A model generated the notes under the pieces. It was not told the origin of the DNA and searched no databases. It saw only the letters and a list, made by a program, of their open reading frames with translations. The position numbers were made by a program, and so were the translations under genes. Below are positions 15,220-21,655 of a DNA stretch of 21,655 bases, piece after piece; the stretch's first letter is position 1, and each line of letters begins with the position of its first letter. The stretch comes from Flavobacteriaceae bacterium UBA5544 (GTDB lineage Bacteria > Bacteroidota > Bacteroidia > Flavobacteriales > Flavobacteriaceae), in assembly GCA_002426755.1 (NCBI GenBank), contig DINI01000017.1, forward strand, positions 15,697-37,351, read 5' to 3'.

Positions 15220-15238
15220 GGAGATATGCCATGCCATT

Positions 15239-16195
15239 ATGAGTTTAGATTCTGTAAAACGTTTTGACCGTATTGTTGCTATTTTGGTGCAATTGCAATC
15301 GAAACGTATTGTAAAAGCACAGGAATTAGCGGACCGATTTGAAGTCAGTTTGCGCACCATTTATAGAGATGTCAGAACTTTGGAAGCTTCTGGCGTGCCG
15401 ATTGTGAGCGAAGCAGGCGTTGGCTATTCCATCATGGAAGGCTACCGATTACCTCCTGTAATGTTTACAAAAGAAGAGGCTGGAAGTTTTGTGGCCGCTG
15501 AAAAATTTATGCAAAAGTTTTTGGACAAATCACTAGGTAGTTATCATGAATCTGCAATGTTCAAAGTGAAATCGGTGTTGCGAGGTCGCGAAAAAGATTG
15601 GATTTCTGCATTGGAATCACAAATCATGGTGGACCCATCGCAAGAACTCTTCAACAAAAATTTGCCAAATGCCTTGGAAATTTTGTTTGAAAGCATTGCC
15701 GAAAAGAGACAAGTATTTCTGCGCTATCAAGCGATGACCAGAGAAATGCCTTCCGAACGTCATATCGAACCGGTTGGATTGTTTCATGAAAATGAATTTT
15801 GGTATGTGTTGGGCTATTGCCATGTAAGGAATGATTACCGACAGTTTAGAACAGACAGAATGCTGGAAATCAAAAGAACAGAAATCTCTTTCACTTTAGA
15901 GCATGGTACGATTGATGAGTATCGTCAAAAAAGTGAGGTTGTTCAGAGAACAAAAGTCAAGATTTTAGTTGACAAAAGTGTTGCGAGATATATCCAAAGT
16001 GCAAGAAAACAACATGGGTTTGTTTCAGAAAAAATGAAGGGGAATCAGGTCGAAATGACATTTTTGACTTCTGATTCGGAAAATTGGTTTCCAAGATGGT
16101 ATCTCACATTTTGCGATTATGCAGAAATCATCGAACCTGAAAGTCTAAAACTTCGGTTGAAAGAGATTTTAAAGAAAGCGGAAAAAAGACTTTGA
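15239..16195 (+). CDS. YafY-type transcriptional regulator with HTH and WYL domains
   Basis: DNA-binding regulator of 318 residues. The N-terminal winged helix-turn-helix (HTH_11 type) spans about residues 7-60 (IVKAQELADRFEVSLRTIYR, then DVRTLEASGVPIVSEAG). The central WYL domain (about 140-215) includes EPVGLFHENEFWYVLGYCHV (177-196) and YRQFRTDRM, with arginines typical of the ligand pocket, and a WCX-like C-terminal domain follows. I start it at MSLDSVKRFDRIVAILVQLQ. The frame is open further left to an ATG at 15164, but those 25 residues do not resemble the family and lie upstream of a perfect -7 box. It is transcribed away from the DinB-like gene, and the paired palindromes between them are its likely operators. 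Many WYL proteins sense nucleic acids or nucleotides; the ligand here is unknown. The stop is 7 bases from the convergent polA stop. Confidence 0.93.
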   Translation: MSLDSVKRFDRIVAILVQLQSKRIVKAQELADRFEVSLRTIYRDVRTLEASGVPIVSEAGVGYSIMEGYRLPPVMFTKEEAGSFVAAEKFMQKFLDKSLGSYHESAMFKVKSVLRGREKDWISALESQIMVDPSQELFNKNLPNALEILFESIAEKRQVFLRYQAMTREMPSERHIEPVGLFHENEFWYVLGYCHVRNDYRQFRTDRMLEIKRTEISFTLEHGTIDEYRQKSEVVQRTKVKILVDKSVARYIQSARKQHGFVSEKMKGNQVEMTFLTSDSENWFPRWYLTFCDYAEIIEPESLKLRLKEILKKAEKRL

Positions 16196-16202
16196 AGTTA
16201 GT

Positions 16203-19055
16203 TTAATGCGCCTCCAACCAATCCGCTCCAACTCCCAAATCCACATCCAAAGGCACAGATAAGGTATAAGCAGATTCCATTTCGGTTTTTACCAGTTTTT
16301 TAATGGATTCCAATTCTGGTTTATAGACATCAAAGACCAACTCATCATGCACTTGCAAAAGCATTTTGGTTTTGTAATTGCCTTCTTCCAATTTGTTGTG
16401 GATATTTATCATGGCAAGTTTGATGATATCCGCTGCACTTCCTTGTATGGGTGCATTCACGGCATTTCTTTCGGCTGCACTTCGCACCACGGCATTTCTG
16501 GAATTGATGTCATTTAAATAACGACGACGGCCCAATACGGTTTGCACATAACCATTTTCACGGGCAAAATCAACTTGTTCGCTGATGAAGTTACGTAATT
16601 TTGGATAGGTGGTATAATAGGTGTCAATTAGTTCTTTGGCTTCACTACGGGACAAATCGGTTTGGTTGCTCAATCCGAAGGCAGAGACACCATAGATGAT
16701 TCCGAAATTCACGGTTTTCGCATTGGTTCGCTGTTCGCGAGTGACTTCATTAATAGGCACATTAAAGACTTTCGAAGCTGTGGAGGTATGAATATCCTCA
16801 CCATTCTTAAAAGCGTTTATCATGTTGTCTTCTTCACTCAAAGCGGCAATGATGCGCAATTCAATTTGGGAATAATCCGCTGCGAGCAAGACGTAATTTT
16901 CATCCCTTGGAATAAATGCTTTCCGAACCTGTCGACCTCGTTCGGTCCGAATCGGAATATTTTGAAGATTTGGATTGTTACTGCTCAATCGTCCAGTGGC
17001 GGCGACGGTTTGCATATAATCGGTATGAACACGTCCAGTGGAGGGTTCTACTTGGGTTGAAAGTGCATCGACATAAGTACTTTTAAGTTTCGCTAACCCT
17101 CGATACTCTAAAATATGCTGAATAATTTCATGGTCTTTTGCCAAATAACTTAAAATATCCTCTGAAGTCGCGTATTGTCCTGTTTTTGTTTTCTTCGGCT
17201 TATCGACCAATTTAAGTTTGTCAAATAAAATATCTCCCAATTGCTTTGGTGAAGCAATATTGAATTCTTCACCAGCTTCCTTATAGATATTGGCTTCCAA
17301 GGTTTTGATGTCGCTATCCAACTGTTCAGAAAGGGAATTCAAAAAATCTTCATCCAGATTAATGCCTTCCAATTCCATATCCGCAAGGACTCGTAAAAGT
17401 GGAATTTCAATCTCATCAAAGAGTTTTTGCGTATTGGCTTCAGTTAATTCGGTTTCAAAATGTTCTTTCAACTGCAAAGTAATGTCCGCATCTTCAACAG
17501 CATATTCTGTTTGCTTATCCAAAGCGACATCGCGCATATTGAGTTGGTTTTTCCCTTTCTTGCCAATCAATTCCTCTATGGAAATCGGTGTGTAGTTCAA
17601 ATAGGTTTCCGCCAGTACATCCATATTGTGGCGCATATCAGGATTGATGAGATAGTGTGCCAACATCGTATCGAACAACTTCCCTTTGACCTTTACATTG
17701 TACTTCTTTAAGACCTTAATGTCATATTTCAGATTTTGCCCAATCTTCTGAATGTTTTCATCTTCAAAAAAGGGACGCAGTTGTTCAATCAATGTTTGTG
17801 CTTCATTTCTATCTTCTGGAAAAGGCACATAAAAACCTTTGCCAGCTTCCCAAGAAAAGGCGATTCCGACCAATTCAGCCACTATTGGGTCAATGCTTGT
17901 GGTTTCGGTATCAAAACACACGCTCTGTTGTTTCATCAGATTTTGGATGAACAATTTGGTTGCCATTCCTGAAGCGATACTTTGGTAGAAATGTGAATTG
18001 GTTGCAGCGGTTTGTCGGGCAAATTCCGAAACTGCTGATTTAGTTTCTGCTGCTGATGGGTCGCCTCCAAACAATGAAAATTGTCCACTACCAGCAGACG
18101 ATGGGGCCGTTGTGGTCGCAGCGGTTCCTTTTGAAGCACTTGTGCCTTTAGGCATCTCATTCGTAGCTTCGTCTTTTGTAAATGTCTTTTGAAAATTGGA
18201 TAACAATTGTCTGAATTCCAATTCTTGAAAAATTGCTTCCACTGCTGGCATATCAGGTTCTGACATTTCAAAATCTTCTTCATGAAAATCTACAGGAACG
18301 TCAAGCATGATAGTCGCCAGGGTTTTCGATAGCATACCCAATTCTCGATTCTCTTCAATCTTCTCTTTCATTTTTCCTTTTAACTCGTGGGTATTGGCCA
18401 AAAGGTTTTCCATACTGCCATATTGCTTGATGAATTTTTTTGCGGTTTTTTCACCCACACCTGGGAGTCCTGGTATATTATCGGATGAGTCACCCATCAT
18501 CCCTAAAAAATCAATGACTTGCATTGGGTTTTCGACTTCAAATTTTTTCTTCACTTCGGGAATTCCCCAAGTTTCGTAGCCACCACCAAACATTGGTCGA
18601 TACATAAATACGTTCTCGGTGACCAATTGAGCAAAATCCTTGTCTGGTGTCACCATATATGTTTTGTAGCCCACTTTTTCCGCTTGTCGTGACAATGTTC
18701 CGATGACATCATCCGCTTCAAATCCTTCCTTGACCATAATTGGAATATGCATGGCTTTTAAGATATCACAGATATAAGGAATGGCTGTAGTAATGCCTTC
18801 AGGTGTTTCATCGCGATTGGCTTTATAGGCTTCAAACATTTCAACTCTATCGACGCTTCCTCCTTTATCAAAACAAACTGCCAAATGGTCTGGACGCTCA
18901 CGTTTGATGACATCCAATAGTGAATTCATAAACCCGAAAATCGCCGAAGTATCCTGGCCTTTGGAATTGACTCTTGGATTTTTGATTAAGGCATAGTATC
19001 CACGGAAAATCATGGCATAGGCATCTACAAGGAAAAGGCGTTTTTGTTCAGACAT
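16203..19055 (-). CDS. polA: DNA polymerase I
   Basis: Repair and Okazaki-fragment polymerase, 950 residues, all three activities apparently intact. The 5'-3' nuclease (1-290) has the metal-binding motifs GFEADDVIGT (111-120), TPDKDF (136-141) and GDSSDNIPGLPGVGEKTA (188-205). A low-complexity Ser/Thr/Ala linker (about 300-345) holds QFSLF (325-329), which resembles a beta-clamp-binding motif. The 3'-5' exonuclease keeps its acids: DTET (382-385), NLKYD (441-445) and YAVEDAD (518-524), so proofreading should work. The polymerase domain has motif A AADYSQIELR (725-734), motif B RTNAKTVNFGIIYG (776-789) and motif C VHDE (902-905). The ATG at 19055 gives MSEQKRLFLVDAYAMIFRGY, the standard start. 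No -7 box is obvious upstream; a REP-like palindrome begins 17 bases from the start codon. The downstream neighbour is the convergent WYL regulator. Confidence 0.98.
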   Translation of the reverse strand: MSEQKRLFLVDAYAMIFRGYYALIKNPRVNSKGQDTSAIFGFMNSLLDVIKRERPDHLAVCFDKGGSVDRVEMFEAYKANRDETPEGITTAIPYICDILKAMHIPIMVKEGFEADDVIGTLSRQAEKVGYKTYMVTPDKDFAQLVTENVFMYRPMFGGGYETWGIPEVKKKFEVENPMQVIDFLGMMGDSSDNIPGLPGVGEKTAKKFIKQYGSMENLLANTHELKGKMKEKIEENRELGMLSKTLATIMLDVPVDFHEEDFEMSEPDMPAVEAIFQELEFRQLLSNFQKTFTKDEATNEMPKGTSASKGTAATTTAPSSAGSGQFSLFGGDPSAAETKSAVSEFARQTAATNSHFYQSIASGMATKLFIQNLMKQQSVCFDTETTSIDPIVAELVGIAFSWEAGKGFYVPFPEDRNEAQTLIEQLRPFFEDENIQKIGQNLKYDIKVLKKYNVKVKGKLFDTMLAHYLINPDMRHNMDVLAETYLNYTPISIEELIGKKGKNQLNMRDVALDKQTEYAVEDADITLQLKEHFETELTEANTQKLFDEIEIPLLRVLADMELEGINLDEDFLNSLSEQLDSDIKTLEANIYKEAGEEFNIASPKQLGDILFDKLKLVDKPKKTKTGQYATSEDILSYLAKDHEIIQHILEYRGLAKLKSTYVDALSTQVEPSTGRVHTDYMQTVAATGRLSSNNPNLQNIPIRTERGRQVRKAFIPRDENYVLLAADYSQIELRIIAALSEEDNMINAFKNGEDIHTSTASKVFNVPINEVTREQRTNAKTVNFGIIYGVSAFGLSNQTDLSRSEAKELIDTYYTTYPKLRNFISEQVDFARENGYVQTVLGRRRYLNDINSRNAVVRSAAERNAVNAPIQGSAADIIKLAMINIHNKLEEGNYKTKMLLQVHDELVFDVYKPELESIKKLVKTEMESAYTLSVPLDVDLGVGADWLEAH

Positions 19056-19071
19056 ATTTTTATTTTTATTT

Positions 19072-19152
19072 CTGTCACCTCGAGCGCAGTCGAGAGGTTT
19101 TTTTCTGCATCGAACCTTAAAAAGTAGTTCTCGACTGCGCTCGAATAGACAG
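19072..19152. repeat. REP-like double palindrome between polA and the isoaspartyl peptidase gene
   Basis: A perfect 16-bp inverted repeat, TCGAGCGCAGTCGAGA (19080-19095) with TCTCGACTGCGCTCGA (19129-19144), around a 33-base centre. It is flanked by a further pair, CTGTC (19072-19076) and GACAG (19148-19152). It is much richer in G and C than its surroundings. From memory, words of the type TCGAGCGcAGTCGAGA recur in intergenic DNA of many Bacteroidota, so this is probably a REP/BIME-like element. It occupies the divergent promoter region, which is an unusual place for one. Confidence 0.8.
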
Positions 19153-19157
19153 CTTGC

Positions 19158-19218
19158 AAATTACAAAACTTATGGGTTGAATTGAAATTTATTGAATTGC
19201 AATTTGTAATTTTCAACC
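19158..19218. repeat. AT-rich interleaved repeats upstream of the isoaspartyl peptidase gene
   Basis: AAATTACAAA (19158-19167) is an exact inverted copy of TTTGTAATTT (19203-19212). GGTTGAA (19175-19181) mirrors TTCAACC (19212-19218). Between them a 15-base unit is tandemly doubled at 19176-19190 and 19191-19205 with two differences (TTGAATTG shared). It could fold or bind a regulator, but AT-rich DNA makes chance likely too. A degraded -7 box, TAATTTG, follows before the ATG. Confidence 0.45.
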
Positions 19219-19233
19219 ATAATTTGGAATACG

Positions 19234-20166
19234 ATGAATAATTTCGCAATTGCCATTCACGGAGGCGCAGGAACATTGGTAAAAGGGATGATGACGCCTG
19301 AATTGGAAGCAAAATACAAAGCAGCCTTGGAACTCGCTCGAAATGAAGGTTTCAAAATTTTAGAGCAAGGAGGTACGGCTTTGGACGCTGTTGAAATGGC
19401 TGTTAAATTACTGGAAGATTCACCATTGTTCAATGCGGGAAAAGGGTCTGTTTTTACTGCAGAGGAAACCCATGAAATGGATGCCAGCATTATGGATGGA
19501 AAAACGTTGAATGCTGGCGCTGTGAGTCTGATAACAGGAATTAAAAATCCAGTCAGTTTGGCGCGAGATGTCATGGAAAAAAGCGAACATGTGTTCTTGG
19601 CAGGAGAAGGAGCGATGCGTTTTGCAAAAAAGTTGGATTATAATCTTGAAGAGCCTTCATATTTTTATGACGAATTTAGACATAATCAATGGCTGGAAAT
19701 TAAGGATACAGACCAGTTCCAATTGGACCATTCCAAAAAGAAGGATTCCAAATTCGGAACTGTTGGAGCAGTGGCTTGTGATAAACATGGAAATGTCGCT
19801 GCAGCAACTTCCACAGGAGGTATGACCAACAAAAAATGGGGTCGGGTTGGTGATTCTCCAATGATTGGCGCTGGAACCTATGCTAACAATAAAACCTGTG
19901 CCGTATCATGTACAGGAAGTGGAGAGTATTTCATCAGAGGCGTGGTGGCTTATGATGTCTCTTGCTTGATGGAATTCAAGCATTTGCCGATTGAAGAAGC
20001 TGCAAATGAAGTGATTCAAAAACGTGTGCTCGAAATTGGCGGTGATGGTGGATTGATTGCGATTGATTCACAAGGAAATATTGCCATGCCTTTCAATACG
20101 GAAGGGATGTATCGAGGGTTTAAAACTTCAAAAGGAGAACAGCAAATATCTATTTATAAAGACTAA
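19234..20166 (+). CDS. iaaA: Isoaspartyl peptidase / plant-type L-asparaginase
   Basis: N-terminal-nucleophile hydrolase of 310 residues that removes beta-linked aspartyl residues; in cyanophycin use it splits beta-Asp-Arg into Asp and Arg. The family start IAIHGGAGTL is at 7-15. The precursor is expected to cut itself between Gly175 and Thr176 in SKFGTVGAVACD, Thr176 being the nucleophile. Next come ATSTGGMTNKKWGRVGDSPM (191-210), which holds the substrate-binding arginine Arg204, then IGAGTYAN (211-218) and TGSGEYFIR (227-235). There is no signal peptide, so it is cytoplasmic, in keeping with a cytoplasmic polymer. The start ATG at 19234 fits the family exactly. It converges on cyanophycinase with 9 bases between the stop codons, and the cyanophycin synthetase gene lies beyond. 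General isoaspartyl-protein or asparaginase roles remain possible, but the context favours cyanophycin breakdown. Confidence 0.93.
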   Translation: MNNFAIAIHGGAGTLVKGMMTPELEAKYKAALELARNEGFKILEQGGTALDAVEMAVKLLEDSPLFNAGKGSVFTAEETHEMDASIMDGKTLNAGAVSLITGIKNPVSLARDVMEKSEHVFLAGEGAMRFAKKLDYNLEEPSYFYDEFRHNQWLEIKDTDQFQLDHSKKKDSKFGTVGAVACDKHGNVAAATSTGGMTNKKWGRVGDSPMIGAGTYANNKTCAVSCTGSGEYFIRGVVAYDVSCLMEFKHLPIEEAANEVIQKRVLEIGGDGGLIAIDSQGNIAMPFNTEGMYRGFKTSKGEQQISIYKD

Positions 20167-20175
20167 ACGACCGAT

Positions 20176-21033
20176 TTAAACAAAAGGCGATTCAATCGGA
20201 AGCACTTTCACTTCACGCGTCTCAATATTAAAGCGGTCACCATTTGCCAACACATGGACAATCAAATTGGTCATCGTCATTGGAGTTCCTTGTTTCAATA
20301 CCTTTTCATTGTTGTGTGTCACATGTTTGGCATCAAAAACGATAATCATTCCGGAACCAATCACTTCAATTTCGGTTCCGTTTTTGATGATTAGACCAGT
20401 GTCTTCTGCCAAGCCAATTCCCAATAAATCGGGAAATTTTGCAACCGCTTCACTTTGACGTCCAAATCGACCACGTTGGATGAAGTGAGTGTCAATAATA
20501 ATTTCTGGAATCAATTCCAACCCTTGCGACATTTGCACAGCGCCTTTAATGAAGGCTTCCGTACTACTACCACCTGAAATCATTTCTTTTGCCATGGCCA
20601 TTGCACCTGCACTTGTTCCTGCAATCACAAAATCTTCACTCTGATATTTGTCCATCAAAATTCTGTGAAATTCAGTGCCAAAAATCTTTGCCGTGATTTT
20701 GCGTTGGTCACCTCCAGAAAACATGACACAATCAGCCAATTGCAAAGCTTCCAAAAATTCAGGTTTATCGGCATGCTTTCTTTTTTTGATTTGGATGACC
20801 TTCACATTCTCACAACCCAAAGTTTTAAATGCTCTTTCATAATTCTCTCCTACTTCCTTTGGAATACTTGAAGCGGCCGGAATTACTAATATATTCGCTT
20901 TGGTTCCGCCACTTTCCCTTACCACGTGCGACAAAATCCCTTCAGAGATATAGTCCAATTTATAGGATGGTTTCGCCACAAATCCCTTATCCTCATTTCC
21001 TCCTATGGGAATCAATGTTCCTTTAATCGTCAT
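20176..21033 (-). CDS. cphB: Cyanophycinase
   Basis: Serine peptidase (family S51, class-I-amidotransferase-like fold) that degrades cyanophycin to beta-Asp-Arg dipeptides. It has 285 residues from the ATG at 21033 (MTIKGTLIPIGGNEDKG); an in-frame TTG two codons upstream is less likely. Features, numbered from that TTG: LVIPAASSIP (51-60), CVMFSGGDQRKI (104-115), the nucleophile elbow AGTSAGAMAMA with Ser143, and DTHFIQRGRFGRQSEAV (183-199) carrying His185 and the Arg residues that contact the side chains of the polymer. This last segment separates cyanophycinase from the related alpha-aspartyl dipeptidase PepE. No signal peptide is present, so it is the intracellular type. A -7 box, TAATTTTG, sits 26 bases upstream. 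It is divergent from cphA and convergent with iaaA. Confidence 0.95.
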   Translation of the reverse strand: MTIKGTLIPIGGNEDKGFVAKPSYKLDYISEGILSHVVRESGGTKANILVIPAASSIPKEVGENYERAFKTLGCENVKVIQIKKRKHADKPEFLEALQLADCVMFSGGDQRKITAKIFGTEFHRILMDKYQSEDFVIAGTSAGAMAMAKEMISGGSSTEAFIKGAVQMSQGLELIPEIIIDTHFIQRGRFGRQSEAVAKFPDLLGIGLAEDTGLIIKNGTEIEVIGSGMIIVFDAKHVTHNNEKVLKQGTPMTMTNLIVHVLANGDRFNIETREVKVLPIESPFV

Positions 21034-21059
21034 TCTCAATACTTATAGTTAGCAATTTG

Positions 21060-21067
21060 CAAAATTA
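21060..21067 (-). promoter_or_regulatory. -7 element of the cphB promoter
   Basis: On the minus strand this reads TAATTTTG, matching TAnnTTTG, 26 bases before the cphB ATG, inside the 104-bp divergent cphB/cphA region. No -33 TTTG is seen. Confidence 0.6.
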
Positions 21068-21095
21068 AGCTTATTTAATTAAAAAAAATTCTATA

Positions 21096-21145
21096 TTTAT
21101 GAGAATTCATTTTTAACCAACAAAATCCTAAATTTTTATGAGAAT
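21096..21145 (+). repeat. 11-bp direct repeat covering the cphA start codon, with a five-codon mini-ORF
   Basis: TTTATGAGAAT occurs at 21096-21106 and again at 21135-21145, where its ATG is the cphA start. The first copy opens a mini-ORF of five codons (MRIHF, stop at 21114-21116) that would lie in the leader or promoter of cphA. Confidence 0.5.
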
Positions 21146-21655
21146 ACGCGAGATTAATGCCATGAGAGGTCCAAATTATTGGTCGGTTAGACGTCATAAA
21201 TTAATAGTCATGGTACTCGACCTTGAGGAAATGGAAGAACGTCCTTCCGATAAAATTGAAGGGTTTAAGGAGCGGCTGGAAACAATGTTCCCAAGTATGT
21301 ATGAACATCGCTGCTCGGTAGGCACACCTGGAGGTTTTTTTCAGCGCGTAGAGGAAGGCACTTGGATGGGCCACATCATTGAACATATAGCATTGGAAAT
21401 CCAGACGCTCGCAGGCATGGATGTTGGTTTTGGACGTACACGTGGTTATGGTGAAAAAGGCGTTTATAATGTCGTTTTTGCTTATATGGAAGAGTCTGTA
21501 GGACGATATGCAGCGAAAGTAGCCGTCGATATTTGTCATGCCTTGATTGAAGGAAAAGCATATGATTTATCCGATGACATCCAGAAAATGCGCGAATTGC
21601 GCGAAGAGGAACGCTTGGGACCAAGTACAGGCTCTATTGTGGAAGAAGCAGCTTC
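21138..21655 (+). CDS. cphA: Cyanophycin synthetase, N-terminal part (gene continues beyond the window)
   Basis: First 172 codons of an ATP-dependent enzyme that builds multi-L-arginyl-poly-L-aspartate. Starting at the ATG the protein reads MRIREINAMRGPNYWSVRRH, then KLIVMVLDLEEME, and later RCSVGTPGGFFQRVEEGTWM. It continues with GFGRTRGYGEKGVYNVVFAY and, near the end, GPSTGSIVEEAA, where the ATP-grasp domain should begin. This is the N domain of CphA from end to end, with no frameshift. The full protein is usually about 870-900 residues: an ATP-grasp domain adding Asp, then a Mur-ligase-like domain adding Arg. Those catalytic parts are outside the window. The N domain contains HIIEH (79-83), an HxxEH metallopeptidase-type motif. 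The gene is divergent from cphB across 104 bp; no perfect -7 box faces it. CphA2-type enzymes cannot be excluded without the rest. Confidence 0.93.
   Translation, partial: MRIREINAMRGPNYWSVRRHKLIVMVLDLEEMEERPSDKIEGFKERLETMFPSMYEHRCSVGTPGGFFQRVEEGTWMGHIIEHIALEIQTLAGMDVGFGRTRGYGEKGVYNVVFAYMEESVGRYAAKVAVDICHALIEGKAYDLSDDIQKMRELREEERLGPSTGSIVEEAA

Noticed and set aside
15164..15238. 25-residue N-terminal extension of the WYL regulator
   Set aside because: The residues do not resemble the family, and a perfect -7 box lies between this ATG and the one I chose. It is not fully excluded, because the frame is open.
19025..19312. 95-codon minus-strand open frame through the REP-like element
   Set aside because: It overlaps the starts of both polA and the isoaspartyl peptidase gene and reads through the palindrome; no protein features are visible.
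21034..21039. TTG start giving cyanophycinase two extra residues
   Set aside because: ATG two codons later is the more usual start; the difference is trivial.
21201..21539. 112-codon minus-strand open frame at the right end
   Set aside because: It is antisense to the unmistakable CphA N domain on the plus strand, which runs off the window end.
1..21655. Search by eye for tRNA or rRNA genes, insertion sequences, attachment sites and sigma-54 (-24/-12) promoters
   Set aside because: None could be supported; isolated TGGCA words occur inside genes without a correctly spaced TTGC.

Overview
The window is ordinary chromosomal DNA from a member of the Bacteroidota, almost certainly Flavobacteriaceae. 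The evidence is the AT-rich sequence, flavobacterial-type protein sequences (RpoN, RplM, PyrH, a DUF5686 barrel, a PorT-like barrel), start codons preceded by A/T-rich sequence rather than Shine-Dalgarno motifs, and at least eight genes with the Bacteroidota -7 promoter element TAnnTTTG just upstream. I cannot name the genus. No tRNA, rRNA, CRISPR array, insertion sequence or prophage is visible, and no gene-free stretch exceeds 300 bases.

Layout. (1) 1-2251, plus strand: the 3' part of an RNase E/G gene closed by a strong terminator, then a small outer-membrane beta-barrel. (2) 2303-9750, minus strand, read right to left: a DUF5686-type barrel, a large RND/MMPL exporter, asnS, rpoN, and an unnamed membrane protein overlapping rpoN by 4 nt. 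(3) 9811-14099, minus strand: a translation cluster in the order rplM-rpsI-rpsB-tsf-pyrH-frr, cut by intrinsic terminators after rpsI, between rpsB and tsf, after tsf and after frr. (4) 14266-16195: a DinB-like protein with a coupled 72-residue protein, divergent from a YafY-type WYL regulator. Two copies of a TGACA-N6-TGTCA palindrome lie between them, 63 bp apart centre to centre. (5) 16203-19055: polA. (6) 19234 to the end: isoaspartyl peptidase (plus), cyanophycinase (minus) and the start of cyanophycin synthetase (plus, running off the end).

How the genes work together. The last three genes form a complete make-and-break set for cyanophycin, the arginine-aspartate storage polymer. CphA polymerises Asp and Arg, CphB cuts the polymer to beta-Asp-Arg dipeptides, and the isoaspartyl peptidase splits these to free amino acids. 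A nitrogen/carbon reserve in a heterotrophic flavobacterium is the most interesting biology here. The second point of interest is the divergent WYL-regulator/DinB unit with its paired operators, which looks like a small self-contained regulatory module of unknown purpose.

Repeats not explained by genes: two 35-bp arrays of five degenerate heptamers (upstream of asnS and of rpsB), an 81-bp REP-like double palindrome in the polA/isoaspartyl-peptidase gap, and an 11-bp duplication around the cphA start codon. Everything here is read by eye; homology calls come from motif recognition, not searches.
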